The notes under the pieces are model-generated. The model saw only the letters and a program-made list of their open reading frames with translations, searched no databases and was not told where the DNA came from. A program made the translations under genes and the position numbers. Below are positions 8,051-15,520 of a stretch of 40,068 nucleotides of DNA, piece by piece. The DNA is taken from NCBI GenBank assembly GCA_035543335.1, contig DASZZH010000010.1:1-40068 (forward strand). The letters run 5' to 3'. How positions within the stretch are numbered: position 1 is the first letter of the stretch; the number at the start of each line of letters is the position of its first letter. Origin of the DNA: Burkholderiales bacterium (GTDB lineage: Bacteria > Pseudomonadota > Gammaproteobacteria > Burkholderiales > JAHFRG01).

Positions 8051-8255
8051 CCTAATCACACGTCACGTCGTTGTTATGTCACGAATCATAATGACCAAGC
8101 TTGCAGCATGCTGACAACCTACGCGTCAATAACTGAAATCGAGGGGATGTAAGCTGTTGCTGACGACTATGGCATATTGTAAAACATTGTTGGTAATAAC
8201 TAGGTGGTTTAGGCGTCTTATTATAACTGCAGATTGTCTAAACGCATAAAGGCTG

Positions 8256-8298
8256 GGCCACTTTTGCCAAGGGGTGCTATCGTCAGACAAAAGTGACC
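8256..8298. repeat. Imperfect inverted repeat in gene-free region
   Basis: GGCCACTTTTGCC (8256-8268) and GACAAAAGTGACC (8286-8298) pair at 11 of 13 positions around a 17-nt loop. It lies in the gene-free stretch 8060-8629, between czcC and the TIR-bounded relic. The remainder of that stretch (8060-8255) holds the unmapped czc promoter and nothing else I recognise. Confidence 0.4.
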
Positions 8299-8307
8299 TT
8301 GAGGGGT

Positions 8308-8449
8308 AGAGACGAATTATTTTTTTGTTTACTAGGCCGCTTTGGCGTATCCACGATGTTCATGCGCGCCGCGTTGATGGCGAGCAAATCAGCTTTGAGT
8401 TCTGGAACGGAGGTGGGAAATGACATTCTTCAGAAATAAGTCGTCTCTG
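8308..8449. mobile_element. 142-bp relic bounded by 15-bp inverted repeats
   Basis: AGAGACGAATTATTT (8308-8322) and AAATAAGTCGTCTCT (8435-8449) are inverted repeats with one mismatch. Between them the minus strand reads an open tail PELKADLLAINAARMNIVD... without a start. Sequence blocks are shared with 2429-2517 on the far side of the czc operon. Probably a deletion derivative of an insertion element of which only the ends and a scrap of coding sequence are left; the parent family was not identified. Confidence 0.5.
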
Positions 8450-8468
8450 ACTGTGTGCTTGACTCCGA

Positions 8469-8558
8469 CCAGTGCCCAGTTTTGCCCCGGTCGGGGAGCC
8501 AATCAGGACAATGCTGCATACTCTATCCAGTGCCCAGATTCATCCCCGTTGGCAGGGG
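8469..8558. repeat. Two spaced copies of a short hairpin repeat
   Basis: CCAGTGCCCAG occurs at 8469-8479 and again at 8527-8537, each followed within 5-6 nt by a C4/G4 hairpin (CCCC..GGGG at 8485-8496 and 8544-8558). The 58-bp period and the hairpins resemble REP-type extragenic palindromes. The pair sits downstream of the EEP phosphohydrolase gene. Confidence 0.5.
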
Positions 8559-8629
8559 AACGGCGCAGGCACTGTATTTTAATCTAAGCCCATGCACCCT
8601 CATACTTAGAACACGACGCCACTGGCAGT

Positions 8630-9403
8630 TCAGTCTGCGAACTCGAACTCCGCCACGAGTACGTGGTGGTCGGAGGTGGGCGTCGGCTTCACCGCGTGGC
8701 ACACCGGCCGCAGATGCCGGCTATAAAAAATGTGGTCAAGCACGTAAGGGCGCCGACGCCAGGTGACCTCCTCGGTCTGCACTGTGTGATAACCGGCGCC
8801 AGCAAACTGCCGCACCAGCGAGTCGTGCCTGCTGACGTTGAAATCGCCCCCGAGCAACGTGGGGCCCTCCGAGGCGCACAGCTGCTCGATGACGAGCTGG
8901 CGCTGGCCGATGTGTTCCTCGCTGCCCGACTTGAGCATGAAAAACGCCAGCAAGTGCGTATTGAATATCCGGAGCTCGCGGCCAGCGAGCGTGGTCTTTG
9001 CACCGATGAGCAGGCGGTTGGTGGGCGTTCTTTTTTCGCCGTGGAATTCGAACTCAACCGATGGCGACGGCAGGTTACGCCGCAGGGTGTCGTGCAATGG
9101 CGTCTTCGAGAAGATGGCCAGGCCGATGCCGAAGGGTAGTTCGCCGGGGTCGGCTTTCGGGTAGGAGAAAAAACCGTCGTAGCCGCCGAGCGCTGTGCGC
9201 AGCCGCGTGTAATTGGGCGGAGGGTCGGGCTGCACGTCGCCGGACCGCACCTGCTCCACTTCCTGCAGCAGCACGATGTCGGCGTCATGGCTGCGAATTT
9301 CGGCGATCGTCAGGTTGAGGTTGATGGGCGCGTGGTCGGGATAGGTATCGTCCCAACTTTGCCCGAACTGCATGTTGAACTGCAGGACTTTGAATGTGCT
9401 CAT
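8630..9403 (-). CDS. Endonuclease/exonuclease/phosphatase (EEP) family protein
   Basis: 257 residues with the full set of EEP-fold metal-dependent phosphohydrolase motifs: FNMQFG near the start (Asn ligand), LLQEVE (catalytic Glu, about residue 47), NTHLLAF (about 149), GGDFNVSRHD (Asp/Asn pair, about 188), and the C-terminal LDHIFYS and SDHHVLV (His-Asp catalytic pair). There is no signal peptide. The substrate (nucleic acid, phosphodiester lipid or other) cannot be told from sequence. It follows the second FtsX permease by 18 nt and could be the last gene of that export operon, but its ribosome-binding site is weak and a functional link is only suggested by proximity. Confidence 0.85.
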   Translation of the reverse strand: MSTFKVLQFNMQFGQSWDDTYPDHAPINLNLTIAEIRSHDADIVLLQEVEQVRSGDVQPDPPPNYTRLRTALGGYDGFFSYPKADPGELPFGIGLAIFSKTPLHDTLRRNLPSPSVEFEFHGEKRTPTNRLLIGAKTTLAGRELRIFNTHLLAFFMLKSGSEEHIGQRQLVIEQLCASEGPTLLGGDFNVSRHDSLVRQFAGAGYHTVQTEEVTWRRRPYVLDHIFYSRHLRPVCHAVKPTPTSDHHVLVAEFEFAD

Positions 9404-9421
9404 GGGGGCAGGAGGGGAGCG

Positions 9422-10588
9422 CTAAGCCGCTCTCAGCGCTTCTACAATGTTCATGCGCACGGCGCGGGCGGCGGGCAGGAAGCCGCCGGCAAAGCCCATT
9501 ACCAATGCAAACACTAGCGATTTGAAAATGATGCCGGCGTTGAGCTTGAAACCGAAAGCCAGCTCGGCGAAGGTTTGCCAGTTCATGGTGGAGATGGACA
9601 GAAACTGCATCAGCGAAGCAAAACCAAGCCCGATCATCCCGCCGATTATTCCCAGCAGCAGCGATTCCACCAGGAAGGCGCGCAGGATGTTCTGCCGGCG
9701 GAAACCCAGCGCGCGCAGCGTGCCGATTTCGGTTGTACGGTTGGCGACCGAGGTGTACATGGTAATCATCGCGCCGATGGTTGCGCCGATGGCGAAGATC
9801 ACGCTCAGCACGATGCCGAGAATGTGAATGAAGCGCGACAGCATTTCCGATTGCTCGGCGTAGAACACCGATTCACGCTTGGCTTCCACCGTCAGCCGCG
9901 GATCGCTTTCAACCGCCTGTTTGAAACTCCTGAAATTTTCCGGGTCATTGAGCTTGACGATCACCGAGGAAAACACCGGGCGGCGGAACGCCTGCATCAA
10001 TTGCTCGACATCGCCCCAGATTTCGGAATCAAAGCCGCTATTGCCGGCATCTATTACCCCGACCACGGTCCAGTCGCGCAGGCCGAAGCGCATGCTGCCG
10101 CCGATTTGGGCGCCGTTGAAGCGCTCACTGATGCTGCGCCCGGTCACGATTTCGGAAGAGCCGGGGCGGAACATGCGGCCGGCGGCGAGTTTGACCTGCG
10201 GGCGCAGCTTCAATCCGGTCGGCGACACGCCGCGCACGATGACGTTGACCGGGCTGTCGCTGCCGCGCTTGGGCATGGCGACCAGCACCACGATTTCCTT
10301 TGACGCGAGACGTTCGCCATTTTCGCCGAAAGCCGCTTCGGGGCGGGTTTCGATAATCGCCGCCGAAGGGCGATCGACGCCGCTTTGCACTTCGGTCTGC
10401 GAAGAACGGCGGATCACCACCGCGTTGTCGTATGAGCCGGTCTGCACCAGCGTGACTTTCAATCCTTCCGCGAGCATCAGCACGGTGGCGAACACGAACA
10501 CCACCAGCGCCATGCCGGTGACGGTGAGCGCAGTGGTGAGCTTGCGCGTCCACAGGTTGCGCAGCGAATAGGAATAGGGAATATGCAT
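9422..10588 (-). CDS. ABC transporter permease, MacB/FtsX type (second permease)
   Basis: 388 residues with four predicted transmembrane helices: one near the N-terminus (TTALTVTGMALVVFVFATVL, about 16-36), then a MacB-like periplasmic domain of about 220 residues, then three helices typical of the FtsX domain (IHILGIVLSVIFAIGATIGA; LLLGIIGGMIGLGFASL; SLVFALVMGFAGGFLPA). The coupling-helix region reads NRTTEIGTLRALGFRRQNI, characteristic of this superfamily. With the other permease, the ATPase and the HlyD-type adaptor it forms a DevBCA/MacAB-like exporter in which two non-identical permeases pair. The gap to the upstream permease gene is 125 nt and contains a REP-like palindrome pair. The exported substrate is unknown. 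Confidence 0.88.
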   Translation of the reverse strand: MHIPYSYSLRNLWTRKLTTALTVTGMALVVFVFATVLMLAEGLKVTLVQTGSYDNAVVIRRSSQTEVQSGVDRPSAAIIETRPEAAFGENGERLASKEIVVLVAMPKRGSDSPVNVIVRGVSPTGLKLRPQVKLAAGRMFRPGSSEIVTGRSISERFNGAQIGGSMRFGLRDWTVVGVIDAGNSGFDSEIWGDVEQLMQAFRRPVFSSVIVKLNDPENFRSFKQAVESDPRLTVEAKRESVFYAEQSEMLSRFIHILGIVLSVIFAIGATIGAMITMYTSVANRTTEIGTLRALGFRRQNILRAFLVESLLLGIIGGMIGLGFASLMQFLSISTMNWQTFAELAFGFKLNAGIIFKSLVFALVMGFAGGFLPAARAVRMNIVEALRAA

Positions 10589-10624
10589 CAGTACAAACTG
10601 TTAAATTAAGAATATCATCTATGG

Positions 10625-10680
10625 CGTTCGTGATGAGCCTGTCGAATCATGAACGCCCTTCGACAAGCTCAGGGCGAACG
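10625..10680. repeat. REP-like palindrome pair between the two permease genes
   Basis: Two adjacent palindromes: CGTTCGTGAT...ATCATGAACG (9 of 10 paired) and CGCCCT...AGGGCG with loop TCGACAAGCTC. The motif CCCTTCGACAAGCTCAGGGC is of a widespread extragenic type. A diverged relative is at 30645-30677. Confidence 0.65.
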
Positions 10681-10713
10681 GGCATTTGTAGCACTTGTTT
10701 CTGCGTGATTGCA

Positions 10714-11871
10714 TCAGCCGATGTTCCTTAACCCGTCAGCGATGGCAACACGGCTGGCGCGCCAGGTGGGGAGAATGGCCGCGACCGCGCCCACCAGAAT
10801 AGCCGCGGCAAGTTGTGCCGCCACGGTTTGCCAGGACACGTAGAAAACCTTGAACAGTGCGCCCATGGCATCGCCAAAAGCGTTGGCCACCGGAAAAGTG
10901 CAGGCGATTCCGATCGCGCCGCCTATCGCTGCAATCGCCAGCGATTCGCCGAAAATCAGCCGGGCCAGAAACGGCGGCGTGAACCCCAATGCTTTCAGCG
11001 TAGCATATTCGGCGCTGCGTTCGCGCGCGGTCATCGCCATGGTGTTGGCCATCACCGCCATGATGATGACGATAATCACGAACGAGACAATCTGAATCGC
11101 GACCAGGATCGCCTCGGTCATGGATACGAAGCTCAATTGAAATGCTTTTTCGGTCTCGGTCAGCGTTTCCGCCAGCGAGTTGTGAAAGGTCTGGTCGATT
11201 TCCTGCGACACCTCGGCGGCGAGCTCGGGATGATTGAGGCCGACGATATACACTCCGACGCTGTTGGCGCGGCGCGGCACGGTGCGCTTCAGGGTTTCGT
11301 TCAGGTAATCCCAGTGGAAGAAAAACTGCGAGGTGTCGGTTTTCTGCTCGGCGCCGTGGTAGATGCCGCGAATGGTGAAGCTCCAGTTTCCGGGGAATAT
11401 CGTGCCGCGCAGCGGCACCACGTCGCCGACTTTCCAGCCGAACTGGTCGGCGAGCTTCTTGCCGATGATTGCGCCCTTGCGGTCGAGGAGAAAGGCTTTC
11501 TTCTGGTCTTCCGCCAAAATGTATTCCGGGTAGAGGTCGAGGTAGGTAGGCGCCTCGATGGCAAACTGCGGAAAGAAATTTTTCTCGGCAATATAAACGC
11601 CGCCGAACCAGTTGGCGTGCGAAACGCCGGCCACGCCCGGAATCTTGCGGATTTTCTCCTGATAGGTAAGAGGCAGCTGAAACACCAGAGAAATGGCATT
11701 GCGGGTAATCAGGCGCGCCGACGATGTCCCTTCCGCGCCGGCATACCAGGCGTTCACCACCGTGCGCAGCAGGCCAAATGCCAGTATCGCCACCACGATG
11801 CCCAGCAGCGTCAGTCCGGTGCGCAATTTGTGGCGCAGTGTGTTACGGAGGACGAGTTTGAGCAGATACAT
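10714..11871 (-). CDS. ABC transporter permease, MacB/FtsX type (first permease)
   Basis: 385 residues. N-terminal helix LTLLGIVVAILAFGLL (about 20-35), a periplasmic MacB-like domain of about 220 residues, then three helices (AIQIVSFVIIVIIMAVMANT; SLAIAAIGGAIGIACTF; LAAAILVGAVAAILPTW). The FtsX signature RERSAEYATLKALGFTPPFL follows the second helix. It is a paralogue of the next gene (9422-10588) and would form the heterodimeric membrane part of the exporter. Its start ATG lies 9 nt beyond the edge of a hairpin element (copy 1) that now separates it from its ATPase gene. The nearest AGAGG, at about -17, comes from that element and is too far for a normal Shine-Dalgarno, so its translation start signal may have been weakened. 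Confidence 0.88.
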   Translation of the reverse strand: MYLLKLVLRNTLRHKLRTGLTLLGIVVAILAFGLLRTVVNAWYAGAEGTSSARLITRNAISLVFQLPLTYQEKIRKIPGVAGVSHANWFGGVYIAEKNFFPQFAIEAPTYLDLYPEYILAEDQKKAFLLDRKGAIIGKKLADQFGWKVGDVVPLRGTIFPGNWSFTIRGIYHGAEQKTDTSQFFFHWDYLNETLKRTVPRRANSVGVYIVGLNHPELAAEVSQEIDQTFHNSLAETLTETEKAFQLSFVSMTEAILVAIQIVSFVIIVIIMAVMANTMAMTARERSAEYATLKALGFTPPFLARLIFGESLAIAAIGGAIGIACTFPVANAFGDAMGALFKVFYVSWQTVAAQLAAAILVGAVAAILPTWRASRVAIADGLRNIG

Positions 11872-11879
11872 CAGCTTAA

Positions 11880-12373
11880 GGAACCTCTGATTAAGTCCTC
11901 CGTGGAGCGCGTTTCTGGCGCAATGCGGATGATTGCAAGGCGCGCGACGAAGGTGCCTAGCCGTAGCTTAAGCACAAGGAGCGCAACGACGCAAGCGCTG
12001 CATTTCGCCGAAACCCGGTCGGGACGGCTGCCGCGACACGGTCAGCGAAGCTGGGGTGCGGGAGCGGCAGCATGAGCGCCCCGTTTAACAGTGATTCTTG
12101 CGGCAGCTTGCGCCCCTGCCCGCACCACGCTTCGCAAGACCGAGTCCGGGGCGCCTTCTCGGGCGATCTGTTTTGTCGCTCGGCTGGCGAAGGGGGGTCA
12201 ACCATTCGCTGCGCCTCGCTTCGCGTGTGCGCTCGCGGACCGTCGCGCCTCGGAACGTGCGCAGGGGAGCGAGCGCAGCGCCGCCTCCGGGTCGCACTGC
12301 CGAGGCTCCGCCTGCGGCGGCGCTATCCCGAAAAGCCAGCGTCGCGCCCTCGTGGGACTTAATCAGAGGTTCC
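11880..12373 (+). mobile_element. Hairpin element copy 1 (494 bp, inside ABC operon)
   Basis: Bounded by terminal inverted repeats GGAACCTCTGATTAAGTCC (11880-11898) and its complement ending at 12373. The left hairpin unit has outer arms GTTTCTGGCGCAATGCGG (11911-11928) and GCTGCATTTCGCCGAAAC (11997-12014), paired except for a bulged T and two mismatches; the inner loop is GTGC...GCAC. The right end matches the second, inverted unit of copies 2 and 3 (CTGTTTTGTCGCTCGGCT and GCTGCGCCTCGCTTCGCG). About 220 extra bp in the middle and right part, including GCTGCCGC/GCGGCAGC palindromes, make it longer than the 275-bp copies. No ORF in it looks like a gene. Flanks are TTAA and CTAC, so no exact target duplication. 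Confidence 0.85.
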
Positions 12374-13061
12374 CTACCTCTGCTGCGTCCAGCACGCCTT
12401 TTTCCAGGTGACGAATGATATGCGCTTTCTCCGCGGCGTGCGGGTCGTGAGTAACCAAGATGATGGTTTTGCCGAGCTCGCGGTTGAGGCGCCCAAGCAG
12501 GTTTAATATGTCTTCCGCCGCGACGCGGTCCAAATCGCCGGTCGGCTCATCCGCCACCAGTATCGTCGGATCAGTGACCACCGCGCGCGCAATCGCCACG
12601 CGCTGCTGCTGGCCACCGGAGAGTTCCGAAGGATAATGGTACATGCGGTCGTGCAAGCCCATCATGGCCAGCGCGGTTTCCACATGCTGTTTTCTCTGCC
12701 TGCCGGAAAGCGGCGTGAGCAGGAGCGGCAGCTCGACGTTTTCGAATGCGGTGAGGACCGGGATGAGATTATAAAACTGGAACACGAAACCGACGTGGGC
12801 GGCACGCCAGTCGGCAAGTTCCGATTCGGAAAGTTTGGTGATGTCTTCGCCGTCAACGTGTATTTCGCCGGTGTCGGGCTTGTCAATTCCGGCAATGAGA
12901 TTAAGCAGCGTGCTTTTGCCGGAGCCGGAAGGGCCCATCAGTGCGAGAAATTCGCCGGCGAGGATATCGAAGCTGATGTCATTCAGGACGGGAACGACTT
13001 GTTCGCCGCGCTGGTAGGATTTGCTGACGTTTTTTATCTCGACGACGCTGGACGGGTTCAT
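12363..13061 (-). CDS. ABC transporter ATPase (LolD/MacB-type)
   Basis: 232 residues from ATG 13061 (a TTG five codons upstream is less likely). Walker [10 protein letters not shown] (about 44-52), Q-loop VFQFYNLIP, signature [14 protein letters not shown] (about 140), Walker [13 protein letters not shown] and the H-loop THDP are all present, as in ATPases that power MacB/LolCDE/DevBCA exporters. It follows the adaptor gene by about 60 nt. The last three residues and the stop (GNL*) are read from the terminal repeat of hairpin element copy 1 (CTC TGA), so the natural C-terminus has been replaced or trimmed by the insertion. All catalytic motifs are upstream of that point, and the protein should be functional. 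Confidence 0.92.
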   Translation of the reverse strand: MNPSSVVEIKNVSKSYQRGEQVVPVLNDISFDILAGEFLALMGPSGSGKSTLLNLIAGIDKPDTGEIHVDGEDITKLSESELADWRAAHVGFVFQFYNLIPVLTAFENVELPLLLTPLSGRQRKQHVETALAMMGLHDRMYHYPSELSGGQQQRVAIARAVVTDPTILVADEPTGDLDRVAAEDILNLLGRLNRELGKTIILVTHDPHAAEKAHIIRHLEKGVLDAAEVGNL

Positions 13062-13122
13062 GGAAGCTTCTTGCAATCCCTCTCACCCTGACCTTTTCCC
13101 TCAAGGGGGAGGGAAAGAAGTG

Positions 13123-14355
13123 TTATTTGGGTACCAGTTTCACCGCGGCGCCGTCGGCGAGTTTGTCGGAGGGATTCAACACCACCTTGTCGCCGAACTG
13201 CAGGCCCTGCTTCACTTCCAGCAGGTCGCCGATGCGGCCGCCGGTTTCCACCGCGACCTGTTTTACTCTGCCGTCGCGAATTACGAACGCGACGGTTTTG
13301 TCCTCGCGGGTGGCCAGCGCTTGAAGATTCACCACGGTGCGCGGTTTTTGCTGCTCGGGATTAAGCTCCTGGCTCAAGAAACTCACCTTGGCGCTCATTT
13401 CGGGAAGAATGCGCGGGTCGGGATCGACAAAGCGCACCTTGGTTATGACAGTGGCTTTGGAACGGTCCACCGTCGGCACGATGCGGCTCACCACGCCGCG
13501 GAAGCGCAGGTCCGGCAGCGCATCAAGCTGGATTTCAGTGGGCTGGTCGACCTGGACTTTCTGCAGATTGGATTCCGAAACATCCGCTTCCACTTCCAAC
13601 GTCGACATGTCGGCCATGGTCACCACCGCGCCCTTGGCGTCGAGCGCCGAGGAAAACGGCGTGACTACATCGCCGACGTTCGCGGTTTTGGACAAAATCA
13701 CGCCATCAAACGGCGCGCGGATCAGCGTGTACTCGACCGCGACTTGCGCCGACCGGTGCTGGGCTTCGGCCGCGCTGATTGCCGCCTTGAAGCCGCTTAA
13801 TCCCGCTGCCGCCTTGTCGAAACGCGCCTGGGCCGTATCCACACTGGACTGCGAGACGAATTTCTGCGTCAGCAACTCCCGGGCGCGGTTGAACGCGCGC
13901 TCGGCGTCGCGGTATTCCGCTTCGCCCTGTTGCAGATTGGCTTTGGCGACCCGGACCGCCGCCGCCGCGTTTTCCATGTTGGCCACCATGTCGCGGTTTT
14001 CCAGCCGGGCGATGATTTCGTCTTTCTTGACGCGGCTGCCTTCGGCGACGCCCAGCCATTCCAGTCTTCCGGTGGCCTTGGAAGCAACCGCCGCCTTGCG
14101 CTGCGCCACTACATAACCCGTGGCGTTGAGCAGCGCGAATTGCTGCGAAGGATAGGCGCTGGTGACCTGGGCCGGCTCGACTGCAATGGGCGCGGTGCTG
14201 AAATAAAAAAGTGCGATGCCGGCGGCAATCGAGACAGCAACAGCGGTCAGCAGCGCGCGCCTGATTTTATCTTTGGTTGCTATGGAGCTTGCAGGCGCAT
14301 AGCCGCGGCTGATTTTGAGCTTGGCCAGATCTTCCTCAGGCACCGCGTTTTTCAT
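13123..14355 (-). CDS. HlyD/MacA-type periplasmic adaptor of ABC exporter
   Basis: 410 residues. Single N-terminal membrane anchor (LLTAVAVSIAAGIALFYF, about 35-52) after a charged cytoplasmic tail. Then the lipoyl half-motif (VASKATGRLEWLGVAEGSRV), a coiled-coil hairpin (AAAAVRVAKANLQQGEAEYRD through STVDTAQARFDKAA-type repeats), the second lipoyl half (YTLIRAPFDGVILSKTANVGDVV) and beta-barrel plus membrane-proximal domains. It couples the ABC permeases to an outer-membrane channel; no such channel gene is adjacent, so a TolC-like protein encoded elsewhere, or CzcC, would be needed. Its ATG overlaps the stop of the NUDIX gene by 4 nt (ATGA), which places the NUDIX gene in the same transcript. 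Confidence 0.88.
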   Translation of the reverse strand: MKNAVPEEDLAKLKISRGYAPASSIATKDKIRRALLTAVAVSIAAGIALFYFSTAPIAVEPAQVTSAYPSQQFALLNATGYVVAQRKAAVASKATGRLEWLGVAEGSRVKKDEIIARLENRDMVANMENAAAAVRVAKANLQQGEAEYRDAERAFNRARELLTQKFVSQSSVDTAQARFDKAAAGLSGFKAAISAAEAQHRSAQVAVEYTLIRAPFDGVILSKTANVGDVVTPFSSALDAKGAVVTMADMSTLEVEADVSESNLQKVQVDQPTEIQLDALPDLRFRGVVSRIVPTVDRSKATVITKVRFVDPDPRILPEMSAKVSFLSQELNPEQQKPRTVVNLQALATREDKTVAFVIRDGRVKQVAVETGGRIGDLLEVKQGLQFGDKVVLNPSDKLADGAAVKLVPK

Positions 14356-14930
14356 ATTCTCTGCGAAATGGTTTCGAGTTGGGCGGTTTCGGCGCTTGGC
14401 GGCGGCAGAATGTCGCCGATATGCAGAGAGAAGGCGCCGTTGTGACAGTCTTTGAAATAAGCTTTCAGGGTTTCGCGGATGGCGCGGAAAGCCAGCTCAT
14501 CCCAGGGAACCGAGCGCTCGTCGAATAGCTGCACTTCCAGACTTTCCATCCCCGGCCGGTAGTCCAGGTCGAGAAGCCTGCCGCGAAACAGCATATAAAC
14601 CTGGTTGATATGCGGCAGGTTGTAGAGCGCGAACAGCGTGCGGATTTCCACGCGCGCGTGCGCTTCTTCCAGCGTTTCCCGAGCCGCGCCTTGCGTCACG
14701 GTTTCATGATTTTCAAGGAAACCGGCGGGCAGCGTCCACAAGCCGTGGCGCGGTTCGATGGCGCGCCGGCACATGAGAATCCGGTCCTTCCATTCGGGAA
14801 TGCAGCCCACCACTATTTTCGGATTCTGGTAGTGGATGGTGGCGCAGGCATCACAGACATAACGCGGCAAGGTGTCGCCGGGAGGAATGAGCGAGTGCAC
14901 GGGTGCCCCGCAGTTGCTGCAGTATTTCAT
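14352..14930 (-). CDS. NUDIX hydrolase with N-terminal zinc ribbon
   Basis: 192 residues. A four-cysteine zinc ribbon opens the protein (KYCSNCG at 3-8 and YVCDACA about 28-34), followed by the NUDIX domain with its box G-x5-E...RE-x2-EE visible in GFLENHETVTQGAARETLEE (about 85-104). Family members hydrolyse nucleoside diphosphate derivatives (ADP-ribose, NADH or similar); the zinc ribbon resembles that of NudC-like and related ADP-ribose/NAD hydrolases, but the substrate cannot be assigned. A TATAAT at 14949-14954 lies just upstream of the start, without a convincing -35. It overlaps the adaptor gene downstream by 4 nt. Confidence 0.85.
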   Translation of the reverse strand: MKYCSNCGAPVHSLIPPGDTLPRYVCDACATIHYQNPKIVVGCIPEWKDRILMCRRAIEPRHGLWTLPAGFLENHETVTQGAARETLEEAHARVEIRTLFALYNLPHINQVYMLFRGRLLDLDYRPGMESLEVQLFDERSVPWDELAFRAIRETLKAYFKDCHNGAFSLHIGDILPPPSAETAQLETISQRI

Positions 14931-14932
14931 GT

Positions 14933-15148
14933 TTATTCCAGATTGGACTTATTATACAGCAAGCTGCCGCGCTCCTCGCATGGAAAACCGATGCGGCGGA
15001 TTTCTCCCGCGCTCAAGCTGCCGTGTTGCACGCGTTGCAGATAATCGCCTGATGCGCAAGCAGGATTTCCTTGTCGGTTGCGGCCTGCGGCACCTGCAGG
15101 TCCGGCGGGCAAGGGCAAAACGAAGTGGTCGGTGTAGAAAGTCTTCAT
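14933..15148 (-). pseudogene. Decayed histone-deacetylase-family gene, N-terminal fragment
   Basis: The frame opens MKTFYTDHFVLPLPAG, as in bacterial class II-type histone deacetylase/acetoin-utilisation proteins. Sequence for the next ~25 residues is deleted. A neighbouring frame then reads DLQVPQAATDKEILLAHQA, and the original frame resumes with DYLQRVQHGSLSAGEIRRIGFP, both typical of the same family in the right order. After that the similarity ends and the frame runs into unrelated sequence to TAA 14933. All catalytic His/Asp residues, which lie further on, are lost. The ATG overlaps the DUF2784 stop (ATGA), showing it was once the next gene of that operon. Confidence 0.7.
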
Positions 15149-15513
15149 GGGCGCCCGGGCCTTACCCTGATAAAGGTAATAACCACGGCCAAGGCGAACA
15201 GCAGGTACGCCGCGACGAAAACCCATTCGGGAAAATCGTAGTAAAGGAGCCGGCCTGCCCAGCGTTGAATGAAACTGGATTCGCCGGCGCCGCCGCGCAA
15301 GGTGTCTTCCCAAGCCGTCAAGGGACAGACCCAACCCGCGACCGATTCTCCCGCCACAAAGAGGATTGCGGCAAGGTGCGCGCTGCGAAACCAGAAGTTG
15401 CGCACCCAGCGCCAGCTCCGCGCCGCGCCCAGCCATATCAGAAACAGCCCGCAGATTACGAACAGCACGAAACAGAAATGAACTACAAGAATAAGGTCGG
15501 CGAGCCCGGTCAC
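15145..15513 (-). CDS. DUF2784 membrane protein
   Basis: 122 residues with three or four hydrophobic segments: LADLILVVHFCFVLFVICGLFLIWLG (about 4-29), FRSAHLAAILFVAGESVAGW (about 42-61) and VFVAAYLLFALAVVITFI (about 97-114). The VHFCFVLFVI...FLIWLG opening and the CPLTAWEDTLR motif are hallmarks of the DUF2784 family, small inner-membrane proteins of unknown function. It begins 7 nt after the stop of the rhodanese gene upstream, so it is probably co-transcribed. Its stop overlaps the start of the decayed deacetylase gene. Confidence 0.82.
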   Translation of the reverse strand: MTGLADLILVVHFCFVLFVICGLFLIWLGAARSWRWVRNFWFRSAHLAAILFVAGESVAGWVCPLTAWEDTLRGGAGESSFIQRWAGRLLYYDFPEWVFVAAYLLFALAVVITFIRVRPGRP

Positions 15514-15520
15514 GGGTTTG

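Noticed and set aside
11876-12377. Target site duplications of the hairpin elements
   Set aside because: Flanks are TTAA/CTAC, TTAA/CTAA and CTGA/TTAT for copies 1-3: similar YTNA-like tetramers but not identical, so no duplication is claimed.
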